Shown piece after piece: positions 49,374 to 59,488 of a stretch of 64,000 bases of DNA. The DNA is from JAEUPI01 sp044222685. GTDB taxonomy: Bacteria; Pseudomonadota; Gammaproteobacteria; Burkholderiales; Burkholderiaceae_C. Below the pieces are notes generated by a model, which saw only the letters and a program-made list of their open reading frames with translations, searched no databases and was not told the DNA's origin. How positions within the stretch are numbered: the stretch's first letter is position 1; each line of letters starts with the position of its first letter. Made by a program: the position numbers and the translations under genes. The DNA lies in NCBI GenBank assembly GCA_044222685.1, contig JBGAMU010000033.1, forward strand, positions 24,042 through 88,041, written 5' to 3'.

Positions 49374-50984
49374 GCGCGGCCGCGACTGCACGGGTCGACG
49401 AGGCACTGACGATCCTGCTGTGCGCGCTCGGCGGCGAAGGCGGCGGCGTGCTGGCCGACTGGCTGGTCGACACCGCGCGCGCCTGCGGCCACGCAGTGCA
49501 GGCCACGTCGATCCCCGGCGTCGCGCAGCGCACCGGCGCGACGACCTACTACGTGGAGATCTTTCCACGACCCGAGCGCGAGCTCGACGGCCGTCGGCCC
49601 GTGTTCGGCCTGTATGCCGTGCCCGGCGGCGTCGACCTGCTGGTCGGCAGCGAGCTGCTCGAGGTGGTGCGCCAGGCCGGCGCCGGCATGGTGTCGCCCG
49701 ACCGCACGGCCGTGATCGCGTCGACCCGGCGCACGCTGACCACCGTCGAGAAGATGCAGCTCGCCGACGGCCGTGTCGACAACGAGCGACTCGCCGACGT
49801 GTTGCGCGCGCAGGCGCGCGAGCTCGAGCTGTTCGACATGGCGGCGATGGCACAGGATGCCGGTACCGTGCTCAGTGCGGTGATGCTGGGCGCGCTGGCG
49901 GCGTGGCTGGCCAGCAGCGGGCGCCTGCCCTTTCCGCGCGAGGCCTACGAGGCGACGATCCGCCGCGGCGGCAAGGGCGCCGACGCCAGCCTGCGTGGCT
50001 TTGCCGCAGGCTGGGACCGCGTGGCCGCCGCGTCGACGCAGCGCGCCGCGGTGATGGCCCTGGCGAATCAGGTGACGAACCAGGTCGCCAGCGGCCTCCA
50101 TCCACCCGCGCCTGCGCTGCCGGCCGACGTGGCAGCGCGACTGCCCGCCGCGATGCACGACATCGTCGCGCGACGCGGCCTACGGTGCGCTGTACCTGCA
50201 GCGCCTGCAGCGCCTGCTCGACGCCGAGCGTGCCGCCGCCGGCGGCGCGGCGGCGGATTGCCCGGCAACGACGGAAGCCGCACGCTGGCTCGCGTTGTGG
50301 ATGGCGTTCGACGACATCGTGCGCGTGGCCCAGCTCAAGAGCCGGGCGGCGCGCTTCGCGCGTGTGCGGCGCGAGACGAAGGCCGGCGACGACGAGCTGC
50401 TGCGCCTGTACGACCACTTCAAGCCCGGCGTGCCCGAGATCGCAGCGTTGCTGCCGCCGGCGCTGGCCGGGTGGCTGCAGCGCTGGGACCACGCACGCAT
50501 CGTCCGTGGGCGCGAGACGTTCGCCTGGCCGCTGGCGCTGCCCTCGCACACGCTGACCGGCCTGCTGCTGCTGCGCTTGCTGGCGGCGCTGAAGGGCCCG
50601 CGCCGCCGCGGTGCGCGCTATGCGCAGGAGCAGGCGTTGATCGAGCGCTGGCTCGCCGGCATCGAGCGCGGCTTGGGCGAGCAGGCGCCGCTGGGCCTGG
50701 AGATCGCCCGTTGCGGGCGGCTGATCAAGGGGTATGGCGCCACCCACGAGCGGGGCCGCGACAACCTGCTGCACGTGCTGGACCACCTCGCGCTCGATGG
50801 CACGCTTGGCACGCCGGCCCAGCGCGCGCAGATGATTGGCGCCGCGCGCGACGCGGCGCTGGCCGACGACGCCGGGCTGGCGCTCGATCAAACGCTGCAG
50901 CGTCACGGCGCACCGGCGCGCCCGGTAAAGGAGCAGCCGGTGCGCTGGGTGCGCCGTCAACCGGCGCAGGCCCGCACACGGTGA
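49370..50984 (+). pseudogene. iorB: Indolepyruvate oxidoreductase beta-family subunit, apparent +1 frameshift
   Basis: ATG at 49370 overlaps the stop of iorA by 4 bases. The first 265 codons give the pyruvate-oxidoreductase gamma-type domain (LGGEGGGVLADWLVD, TSIPGVAQRTGATTYYVE, IRRGGKGADASLRGFAAG). After MHDIV the frame degrades into Arg/Ala-rich sequence, while the next frame picks up RDAAYGALYLQRLQRLL and continues as the C-terminal domain to 50984 (WMAFDDIVRVAQLKSR, HFKPGVPEIAALLP). Removing one base in the GTCGCGCGAC run at about 50165-50173 restores one protein of about 537 residues; 1615 bases equals 538 codons plus one base. Sequencing error or real mutation cannot be told apart here. 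Confidence 0.85.
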
Positions 50985-51044
50985 CTTCACGATGAGATCC
51001 CATGACGATGGCACCGTCGATGTGCCGCACAAGGAGACCGCCCG

Positions 51045-52049
51045 ATGAAGACGCGACTGCACCTAGCGACTCCTCGCATGCCGGCGCTGGCCCGGTCGGC
51101 CGGCGCCTTGCTGCTGGCGCTGGCCGCCACGATTGCCGCCGCCCAGACCGCGCCGTGGCCGAGCCGTGCGCTGCGCGTGGTCGTCAACTTTCCGCCCGGC
51201 GGCGCGGCCGACGTGATCGCCCGCGCGGTGGCCGCGCCGCTGCAGGAGTCGCTCGGCCAGCCGGTGGTGGTGGAAAACCGCGCCGGCTCGGGTGGCAACC
51301 TGGGCGGCGATGTGGTGGCCAAGTCGCCGCCCGACGGCTACACGCTGTTGATGAGCTCCGGCGGCATGGTGTCGGTGAACCCGCACATCTACGCCAGGAT
51401 GCCGTTCGACCCGGCGAAGGACCTCACGCCGGTGGCCGCTGCCGCGCGCGTGCTGGTGTTCCTGGTCGTGCGACCCGAGTTCCCGGCGAACGATGCCAAG
51501 AGCTTCATCGCGCACCTGAAGGCCAACCCCGGCAAGCGCAGCTTCGGCTCACCCGGCAACGGCAGCTCGCCGCACCTGGCCGGCGAGATGATGAAGGCGC
51601 AGGCCGGCCTGTTCGCGGTGCACGTGCCCTATCGCGGCGCGGCGCCCGCGCTGACCGACCTGCTGGCCGGACAGATCGACTTCCTGTTCGACCCGGGCAT
51701 CGCGCTGCCGCACGTGAAGGCCGGGCGGCTGAAGATGCTGGCCGTCGGCAGCCCGCAGCGTTCGCCGTTGTTCCCCGAGGTGCCCACGCTCGACGAGGTG
51801 GGCTTGAAGGGCTTCGATGCCGACACCGTGTTCGGCTTCTATGCGCCGGCCGGCACGCCGGCACCCGTGGTCGAGCGGCTGAACCGCGAGATCAACCGCA
51901 TCCTGGCGACGCCGGCGCTGCGTGAGCGCATTGCCGCGCTCGGTGGCGAGGCCGCACCGATGAGCCCGGCGCAGTTCGCCGCCAAGGCCGACGAGGACTC
52001 CAGGCGCTTCGGTGCTGTCATCCGCGAGCGCAGGATCGTCGGCGACTGA
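51045..52049 (+). CDS. Bug/TctC-family periplasmic solute receptor
   Basis: 334 residues with a signal peptide (LLLALAATIAAAQTA). Family blocks: LRVVVNFPPGGAADVIAR, ENRAGSGGNLGGDVVAKSPPDGYTLL, VPYRGAAPALTDLLAGQID and FYAPAGTPAPVVERLN. An orphan receptor: no TctAB permease is near. It follows iorB by 60 bases and may bind an aromatic or 2-oxo acid, by context only. Confidence 0.93.
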   Translation: MKTRLHLATPRMPALARSAGALLLALAATIAAAQTAPWPSRALRVVVNFPPGGAADVIARAVAAPLQESLGQPVVVENRAGSGGNLGGDVVAKSPPDGYTLLMSSGGMVSVNPHIYARMPFDPAKDLTPVAAAARVLVFLVVRPEFPANDAKSFIAHLKANPGKRSFGSPGNGSSPHLAGEMMKAQAGLFAVHVPYRGAAPALTDLLAGQIDFLFDPGIALPHVKAGRLKMLAVGSPQRSPLFPEVPTLDEVGLKGFDADTVFGFYAPAGTPAPVVERLNREINRILATPALRERIAALGGEAAPMSPAQFAAKADEDSRRFGAVIRERRIVGD

Positions 52050-52074
52050 AGGGTTCGCTGCAGCGCAGCAGCAC

Positions 52075-52107
52075 AAACCCCAAACCGCGGTGGTCGGGTG
52101 GGGGTTT
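52075..52107. terminator. Hairpin after the Bug receptor gene
   Basis: AAACCCC (52075-52081) pairs with GGGGTTT (52101-52107); a smaller palindrome ACCGCGGT lies in the loop. It begins 26 bases after the stop codon and has a short T run, so a terminator is plausible. Confidence 0.4.
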
Positions 52108-52213
52108 CCGCCATGCGGCATGGCGTCCCCGTGAATCAAGCACTTGCAGCGGCCCGGCTGGGTGTTACAGGAGACATTCACCTCTGGGGGCGACCGGGGC
52201 GCCGGCGGCTGCC

Positions 52214-53029
52214 ATGATGGGCTCCATCCCCCACGTCCCGAATGCCCCCGGGCCCTGCATGAACACCGTCGTCGGCGCTGTCAGCGCCATCTTCCATCCG
52301 CTTCGCCGCGACCATGCCGAACGCCTGCCGTTCAAGGTGGAGCTCGGGCCGTACCGGCTCGCGGTGGAGATGCGCGAGCCCGCTCGGATGCTGGACCGGC
52401 GGCGCCGTTCGTGCATCAACATCGAGGCCCAGCGCATCGAGTTGCGCCACGACCTGCAGGGCCTGAAGCTGGCCGAGACCTTTCTGCACGTGCTGGTGCG
52501 CCTGTGCCACTACAGCCGCGGCTGCCAGCAGGGTTGCGTCGAGGAGGCCTACACGCACAGCCTGGCCACCGGCATGGTGGAGTTCGCGCAGCGCAACCCG
52601 CGCGCCTGGATCTGGTTCAACATGCTGCTGCACGAGCACCTGCCATTCGAGGCGCACTACGACCTCGCGGTCTGCGGCGCCGTGCCGGTGCCGCCGCCGA
52701 TGCCCGGGCGCGTGCGGGTGGCGGGCCGACAGGTTCCGGTGCGCCGGCTCACGCGTGCGCAGACGGGCAACGCCTTTGGCTGGTACGACTTCGGCCGCCG
52801 CGAGGTGCAGCTGTTCGAGGGCCTGACGGGCGCCAACGTGGCGATCGTCGCGATGCACGAGATCACCCACGCGCTGCACCACGCCCACGGCCTGCGTGTG
52901 CGTGACCAGGAGCGCCGCTTCATCCGCGCCCAGCACAAGGGCTGGCACGACATCGTGACGCGCGACCCCGTCACCTGGCGCTGGCTGGCGTGGTGCATGA
53001 GCTTTCCGGCCAAGGCGAGCGTGGCCTGA
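52214..53029 (+). CDS. Putative zinc metalloprotease with duplicated domain
   Basis: 271 residues. I do not recognise a named family. H215-E216-x-x-H219 (MHEITHALHHAHG) is a zincin motif. The region 74-137 aligns without gaps to 197-260 at a constant offset of 123, with identities L77/L200, L81/L204, G83/G206, A87/A210, H92/H215, H99/H222, G103/G226, G120/G243, R127/R250, P129/P252, W132/W255 and W134/W257. In the first copy HEITH has become HVLVR, so it should not bind zinc. No signal peptide; probably cytoplasmic. Start could also be ATG 52259. It follows a hairpin and is not obviously in an operon with the next gene. Confidence 0.75.
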   Translation: MMGSIPHVPNAPGPCMNTVVGAVSAIFHPLRRDHAERLPFKVELGPYRLAVEMREPARMLDRRRRSCINIEAQRIELRHDLQGLKLAETFLHVLVRLCHYSRGCQQGCVEEAYTHSLATGMVEFAQRNPRAWIWFNMLLHEHLPFEAHYDLAVCGAVPVPPPMPGRVRVAGRQVPVRRLTRAQTGNAFGWYDFGRREVQLFEGLTGANVAIVAMHEITHALHHAHGLRVRDQERRFIRAQHKGWHDIVTRDPVTWRWLAWCMSFPAKASVA

Positions 53030-53106
53030 CTGGCCGTTGAGGCGTGCGGCACCGCGGTGCCGATGTGCGAGGATCACGGCTTCGCGCGCACCGGGTTCCC
53101 TCGCTC

Positions 53107-53529
53107 ATGGTCAAAGGCCTCGTCATCGGCATCGTCGTCATCGTCGCGCTGCTCGCCGGCTACACCGCGTTCGTGCTGTACTGGAGTTACTCCACCGGCG
53201 AGCGTGCCGGCTGGGTGCAGAAGTTCTCCAACAAGGGCTGGATCTGCAAGACCTGGGAGGGCGAGCTGGCGCTGGTGTCGCTGCCGGGCAGCTCGGTCGA
53301 GAAGTTCTACTTCACGGTGCGCGACGAGGCGGTGGCCGAGAAGGTGAGCAAGGCGATGGGCCGGCGCGTCAGCCTGCACTACGAAGAGAAGGTCGGCCTG
53401 CCGACCACCTGCTTCGGCGAGACGCGGCACTTCGTCAACCGCGTCGTCGAAACACCGGACATCCCGCTCGGGCCAGGGGTGGTGCTGCCGACGGCGCCGC
53501 CGCCCCCGGCGCCTGCGGCGTCGCAGTGA
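53107..53529 (+). CDS. Conserved membrane-anchored protein of unknown function
   Basis: 140 residues. One N-terminal membrane helix (GLVIGIVVIVALLAGYTAFVLYW) is followed by a conserved small domain: GERAGWVQKFSNKGWICKTWEGEL, SSVEKFYFTVRDEAVAE, RRVSLHYEEK and TTCFGET with two cysteines. A Pro/Ala tail ends the protein. I recall the family as widespread in Betaproteobacteria, without known function and sometimes misnamed 6-phosphogluconate dehydrogenase. No such domain is present. Confidence 0.8.
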   Translation: MVKGLVIGIVVIVALLAGYTAFVLYWSYSTGERAGWVQKFSNKGWICKTWEGELALVSLPGSSVEKFYFTVRDEAVAEKVSKAMGRRVSLHYEEKVGLPTTCFGETRHFVNRVVETPDIPLGPGVVLPTAPPPPAPAASQ

Positions 53530-53569
53530 CGCGCGCATCCCACACGCCGGGTGGCCGACAACGGGCTTC

Positions 53570-54478
53570 ATGAAGATCTCCGCCAACGACGTCCTGCTCG
53601 AAGTCGAGGACCACGGCCCGACCGACGGCGCGCCGCTGCTGCTGATCATGGGCCTGGGCATGCAGCTGGTGGCCTGGCACGAGGAGTTCGTCGACAGCCT
53701 GGTGCAGCGCGGGTTCCGCGTCATCCGCTTCGACAACCGCGACATCGGCCTGAGCCAGCGCTTCGACGAGCTGGGTGTGCCCAACCTGCCGCTGCTGGGC
53801 ATCAAGGCGACGCTGGGCCTGACCGTGCACAGCCCCTACACGCTGGCCGACATGGCCGCCGACACCGCCGGCCTGCTCGATGCGCTGAACATCCCGGCGG
53901 CCCACGTGTGCGGCGCGTCGATGGGCGGCATGATCGCGCAGCACCTGGCGGTGCGCCACCCCGAGCGCGTGAAGAGCCTGACGCTGATGATGACCACCAG
54001 CGGCGCACGCAAGCTGCCGCAGCCGTCGATGAAGGTGCGCGCCGCGTTGTTGTCGCGGCCGGCGAAACCGGGCGACGTGGACAGCATCATCGACCACTAC
54101 GTGCAGCTGTACCGCGTGATCGGCAGCCCGGGCTACCCCGCCGGCGACGAGTTCCTGCAGCGGCGGCTCGGCCTGTCGGTGCGGCGCAGCTACCGGCCGC
54201 GCGGCGTGGCGCGCCAGCTCGCCGCCATCGTCGCCGACGGCGATCGCACGGCGCTGCTGGCGAAGATCACGGCGCCGACCGCCGTGCTGCATGGCCGCGA
54301 CGATCCGCTGGTTCCGGTGGCGGCGGGCCACGACCTGGCTGCCAAGATCGCCGGTGCCTCGCTCGAGGTGATCGACGGCTGGGGCCACGACCTGCCGATG
54401 CCGTTGTGGCCGCGCTTCGTGCAGGTGATCGAGGGCGCGGCCGCGCGCGCTTCAGCCGGCCGCGGCGCGACGAACTAG
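53570..54478 (+). CDS. Alpha/beta hydrolase
   Basis: 302 residues, cytoplasmic. Complete catalytic set: LIMGLGMQ oxyanion region, nucleophile elbow GASMGGM, Asp in LHGRDDPLVP and His in GWGHDLP. The RFDNRDIGLSQ segment is typical of the esterase/epoxide-hydrolase-like subgroup. Substrate unknown. Its TAG stop and that of the opposing gene share the palindrome CTAG at 54475-54478. Confidence 0.9.
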   Translation: MKISANDVLLEVEDHGPTDGAPLLLIMGLGMQLVAWHEEFVDSLVQRGFRVIRFDNRDIGLSQRFDELGVPNLPLLGIKATLGLTVHSPYTLADMAADTAGLLDALNIPAAHVCGASMGGMIAQHLAVRHPERVKSLTLMMTTSGARKLPQPSMKVRAALLSRPAKPGDVDSIIDHYVQLYRVIGSPGYPAGDEFLQRRLGLSVRRSYRPRGVARQLAAIVADGDRTALLAKITAPTAVLHGRDDPLVPVAAGHDLAAKIAGASLEVIDGWGHDLPMPLWPRFVQVIEGAAARASAGRGATN

Positions 54479-54828
54479 TACCGGCGACTGCGCCGGGCGG
54501 CGAGTTGCCAGGCCAGCGTGACCAGCGCGGCACCCGTGGCGGCCGCGAGCAGCACCGCACCATATGGCCGATCGCGGATGAACCGGGCTCCCGAATCGCC
54601 GGCCAGCCGTACGCTGCGGGTGAGCCGGTGCGACGCGTCGAGCACGAGGTCGGTGCCGCGTTGCGCCAGCCGGGTGGCCCGGTGTGGCTGCCAGCCGCGG
54701 TTGTTGTCGGGCCAGTGCCCGGCGACCCGGGTCGGTCGGGGCTCGGCCCATTGCACCGCAGGCGCCAGCGCCGCCTCGACGGCCGATTCGCCGTCGTGCT
54801 GCGCCGAGTGAAGTCTCGAGCTGAGCAT
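54475..54828 (-). CDS. Small membrane protein resembling DUF883/ElaB-type ribosome-associated proteins
   Basis: 117 residues. The C-terminus, ARFIRDRPYGAVLLAAATGAALVTLAWQLAARR, has the arginine-proline turn followed by one membrane helix and a basic tail of the YqjD/ElaB family. The N-terminal half is not similar and looks disordered. Family members anchor to the inner membrane in stationary phase. Only the tail supports the call. Confidence 0.6.
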   Translation of the reverse strand: MLSSRLHSAQHDGESAVEAALAPAVQWAEPRPTRVAGHWPDNNRGWQPHRATRLAQRGTDLVLDASHRLTRSVRLAGDSGARFIRDRPYGAVLLAAATGAALVTLAWQLAARRSRRY

Positions 54829-54906
54829 CGCAGAGGTCCTCCGAGGGGCAGGTCATGCCGGTGACACGTCAGTATGTCGACGCTGCCCGAGGTGAGGATC
54901 GGCGGT

Positions 54907-56271
54907 TCAGGCCGCCTCGTGGTCGGCCGACATCGCGTCGCGCTGTAGGACGGGCAGAGTGACCGCTATCGACGTGCCCTGCCCCGGCGCCGAGTGGAGG
55001 TGCAGGGTGCCGCCGTGCGCCTCGACACGAAAGCGCATGCCGATCAGGCCATGCGACGAGGCCTGCCGCACCGCGGGATCGAAGCCGACGCCGTCGTCGC
55101 GCACCGACACTTCCACACGCTCGCCATGCGCCACCAGCCGGATCCACACCTGCCGCGCCCGCGCGTGCTTGCCGATGTTGGTGATGGCCTCCTGCACGAG
55201 GCGATAGATCACCAGCTCGCTGTCGGCGTCGAGCGACACGGCGTCGAGCTGGTCGTGCACCCTGATGCCGGTCTGCTCGGCGAACTCGCGCGCCAGGATC
55301 TCGAGCGCCGCGCCGAGCCCCAGGTTGCCGAGCGCCGACGGGCGCAGGTCTTCGATGATGCGGCGCTTCAGCGCGATGCCGCTGTTCAGCGTGTCGACCA
55401 GGTGCGTCAGCCGTTCCTGCACCTCCGGCGCGAGGCCGGCCAGCCGCGGGCGGATGCGCGCGGCATCGAGCTTGGCCGATGTGAGCAGCGCGCCCAGCTC
55501 GTCGTGCAGGTCGCGCGCCAGGCGGCTGCGCTCGTCCTCGCGCGCCGTCTGCAGGTGGCGCGCCAGCTCGGTGAGCTGCGCGGTGCGCTGCGCCACTTCG
55601 AGCTCGAGCCGGTCACGCTCGGACAGCGCGCGCCGCTTCTGCTCCAGCTGCTGGCGCACCAGTGCCGTGCTCTGCCGCAGGTACAGCAGCAGCGCCACCA
55701 GGCAACCGGTGGCGAGCAGGGCCACGCCGACGCGGCTCCACATCAGCGTGCGGTAGATGTCGTCGCGGCCGGCGGCGACGCGGCGCGACTCGAGCGCCAG
55801 CAACTCGGCGCCGAACGCGCGGATCGCATCCATGCGCTCGCGGCCGATGCCGCTCATCAGGATCTCCTCGGTCGTGCGCCGCTTGCCTTCGTCGAACAGG
55901 CGGATCGTCAGCGCGATCTCCGACAGCTTGGTCTCGATCAGCTCGTCGAGCCGGGCCACGACGTCCCGCGCGCGGGCGTCGTCACGGTAGTGCTGACGCA
56001 GGAAGCGCAGGGTGCCGTCGATGTCGCGCAGCGCCTCGTCGTACGGCCGCCGGTACTCGGGGTCACCGCTCAGCAGGTAACCGCGCTGCCCGGTCTCGGC
56101 ATTGAGCATGCTGCGCTCGACGCTCTGGATGTTGCTGCGGGCCACCGCCATCGCGCCCAGCGCATCGAGCGTGCCGACCGCCTGCCGGTATGAACCCTCG
56201 CTGATGAACACCAGCGCCAGCGCGGCCAGGCAGGCCAGCGGAAAGGCCAGCGGAATGCGCGAGGCGAGCAC
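54907..56271 (-). CDS. CHASE3 sensor histidine kinase, NarX/HPK7-type
   Basis: About 454 residues from a GTG at 56271; the true start is unclear (no ATG in frame). Membrane helix (LAFPLACLAALALVFIS), a CHASE3 sensor domain (SMLNAETGQRGYLLSGDPEYRRPYDEAL), a second helix (VGVALLATGCLVALLLYL), a coiled coil and a HisKA_3 domain with the phospho-His in LARDLHDELGALL, then an ATPase domain (VQEAITNIGKHARA, DDGVGFDP, GLIGMRFRVEAHGG). It likely phosphorylates the receiver encoded 90 bases upstream. Confidence 0.88.
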   Translation of the reverse strand: MLASRIPLAFPLACLAALALVFISEGSYRQAVGTLDALGAMAVARSNIQSVERSMLNAETGQRGYLLSGDPEYRRPYDEALRDIDGTLRFLRQHYRDDARARDVVARLDELIETKLSEIALTIRLFDEGKRRTTEEILMSGIGRERMDAIRAFGAELLALESRRVAAGRDDIYRTLMWSRVGVALLATGCLVALLLYLRQSTALVRQQLEQKRRALSERDRLELEVAQRTAQLTELARHLQTAREDERSRLARDLHDELGALLTSAKLDAARIRPRLAGLAPEVQERLTHLVDTLNSGIALKRRIIEDLRPSALGNLGLGAALEILAREFAEQTGIRVHDQLDAVSLDADSELVIYRLVQEAITNIGKHARARQVWIRLVAHGERVEVSVRDDGVGFDPAVRQASSHGLIGMRFRVEAHGGTLHLHSAPGQGTSIAVTLPVLQRDAMSADHEAA

Positions 56272-56360
56272 GCGCAGGCGCTGCCTCGCCGTGCTGGGCT
56301 GAGGCGGGTTGGTGATGGCCGCGATGATGGCGCCTCCCGATGGCGCACGTGCTGCGCCGG

Positions 56361-56771
56361 TCAGCCGAGCGCGCCGATGGCCGGTGCGCCAACGTCGCCG
56401 CCGGCCAGCCGGTTGCAGTAGAGGATCAGCGCGTCGATCTCGTTGGACTTGTCGAACACACGGTCGGCGCCGAGCTCCAGGCAGCGCCGGCGCATGTCGG
56501 GCGTGGCGTAGTTGGTCAGCACCACCACCTTGTGGCGCGGCGTCTGCTCGCCGGCCACGCGCAGGACGCCCAGGCCCGAGCCGCGCTTGAGAAAGATGTC
56601 GACGATCATCAGGTCGAAGTCGCGATCCGGTTGCCGCAACCACTGCACCGCGCTGGCTTCGTCCTCGGCGGTGCCCATCACCTGCACCGGCACCAGCTCC
56701 TCCAGCGTCGCGATCAGGTTGTCGCGGATGACGGCGCTGTCCTCGACGATGTAGGTCTTGAGCGGAGTCAT
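56361..56771 (-). CDS. Stand-alone receiver-domain response regulator
   Basis: 136 residues, one CheY-like domain and no output domain. Acidic pair E10/D11 (IVEDSAVIRD), phospho-acceptor D58 (LMIVDIFLK), Thr in VVVLTNYA and Lys in FDKSNE are all present. NarX-type kinases normally pair with DNA-binding LuxR-type regulators, so the target here is unknown. Start ATG at 56771. Confidence 0.92.
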   Translation of the reverse strand: MTPLKTYIVEDSAVIRDNLIATLEELVPVQVMGTAEDEASAVQWLRQPDRDFDLMIVDIFLKRGSGLGVLRVAGEQTPRHKVVVLTNYATPDMRRRCLELGADRVFDKSNEIDALILYCNRLAGGDVGAPAIGALG

Positions 56772-56987
56772 GGGCTGTGGGTGGTTTTTCGAGCTGTCGG
56801 GTCGTGCAGCGTAGGAACACGTGCGTCCAGGCCGCCCGTGCCAGGGCCCCGCACCTCCCAATGCCACGCCGGCGCGCGTGGCGCAAGATGACGCGGTGCA
56901 GTGTGCGCGCCGGGGCGGCGCCCGGCCATCGGCCGGTGCAACGGCGCCGTGCAGGACGATTCCTACAGCGCGGGCCTAGCGCAGCCG

Positions 56988-58379
<1,392 letters not shown>

Positions 58380-58525
58380 ACTGGCGGAATGACGAGATAC
58401 CGCCGAACCGACGACGCCCGCGGTCCGCTGCGTGGCGATGATTGTGCGCGCGCCGCCGATCCGGCGGGGAACGCCTGCGCGCGTCAGGGGCAACGAGCCC
58501 GCTTCACGACAGGGCGGGCGGCGCG

Positions 58526-59344
58526 ATGATCGAGCCGCTGCTGCTCACGGCGACGCAGATCTCCACCTTCGAAGGCAAGCGGCTGCTCACGCGGGCGAGC
58601 GGCTTCTATTTCGAGCGCGACGCGCGGCTGTATCTGGTGACCAGCCGCCACGTGTTGATCGACGAGCCGAGCGAGCACCACCCGGACCGCATCGAGATCG
58701 AGCTGCACATCGACGAAGCCAACCTGACGCAGTCGACCGGTTTCTCGGTGCTGCTCTATCGCGACGGGGTCGCGGTCTGGCACCAGGGCAAGGACGGTGG
58801 CGGCGAGATCGACGTCGCCGTCATCGAGCTCGATCGCCGGGCGCTGCCGGCGGCGGCGGGGCTGCGTGCCTTCACGCCGGCGCACCTGCAGGCCTCGCTC
58901 GACGACATCGAGGTCGGCACGCCGCTGCTGATCGTCGGCTTCCCACTCGGCTTCCACGACACCGTGCACCACCTGCCGGTGGTGCGGCAGGCCGCGATCG
59001 CGTCGTCGTTCGGGCTGCGCTTCCAGGGCCAGGGCTACTTTCTCACCGATGCGCGTACGCACCGCGGCACCAGCGGGGCGCCGGTGGTGATGCGCGCGCC
59101 CAGCACCGGCCGCGGCACCGACGCATTGCCCTGGAAGCTGCTCGGCGTGCACTCGGCGCGCCTGGACATGCAGACACGCGATTTGCAGCAGGACGAATCG
59201 CTGGGGCTGAATTGCGCCTGGTATGCCGACATCCTGATGACGCTCACCGCGGGTGCAACGAGCTCGGTCTCGAGCTCGCCATCGGCCGACCGCCCGCCTT
59301 CTGCACCAAGCGTCGCCCCCGCGATCGGCCCTGCACGGAAGTGA
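58526..59344 (+). CDS. Trypsin-like serine protease, cytoplasmic
   Basis: 272 residues. The catalytic triad is legible: H42 (VTSRHVLI), D96 (EIDVAVIEL) and S183 (RGTSGAPVVM). No signal peptide or membrane helix is visible, unlike DegP-type proteases, and there is no PDZ domain. The last 30 residues are Ser/Pro/Ala-rich. A role in a protection or regulated-proteolysis system is possible, but no partner gene is near. Divergent from fumC. Confidence 0.82.
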   Translation: MIEPLLLTATQISTFEGKRLLTRASGFYFERDARLYLVTSRHVLIDEPSEHHPDRIEIELHIDEANLTQSTGFSVLLYRDGVAVWHQGKDGGGEIDVAVIELDRRALPAAAGLRAFTPAHLQASLDDIEVGTPLLIVGFPLGFHDTVHHLPVVRQAAIASSFGLRFQGQGYFLTDARTHRGTSGAPVVMRAPSTGRGTDALPWKLLGVHSARLDMQTRDLQQDESLGLNCAWYADILMTLTAGATSSVSSSPSADRPPSAPSVAPAIGPARK

Positions 59345-59488
59345 CAGCTGCGGCCCTGTTTTGCTCGAGACGCGGGTTGAATCGTCACACCGCCTGGCGC
59401 GATGCGAAGTACTCCGAGCGGTCCTTCGCGAGCGGAAGCAACGAACCGAGAACGTGCGAGCTGCGCCGACTTCGGGCCTATTTGCGCC

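Noticed and set aside
53107..53529. 6-phosphogluconate dehydrogenase name for the small membrane protein
   Set aside because: 140 residues and no Rossmann fold; that name would be a propagated error.
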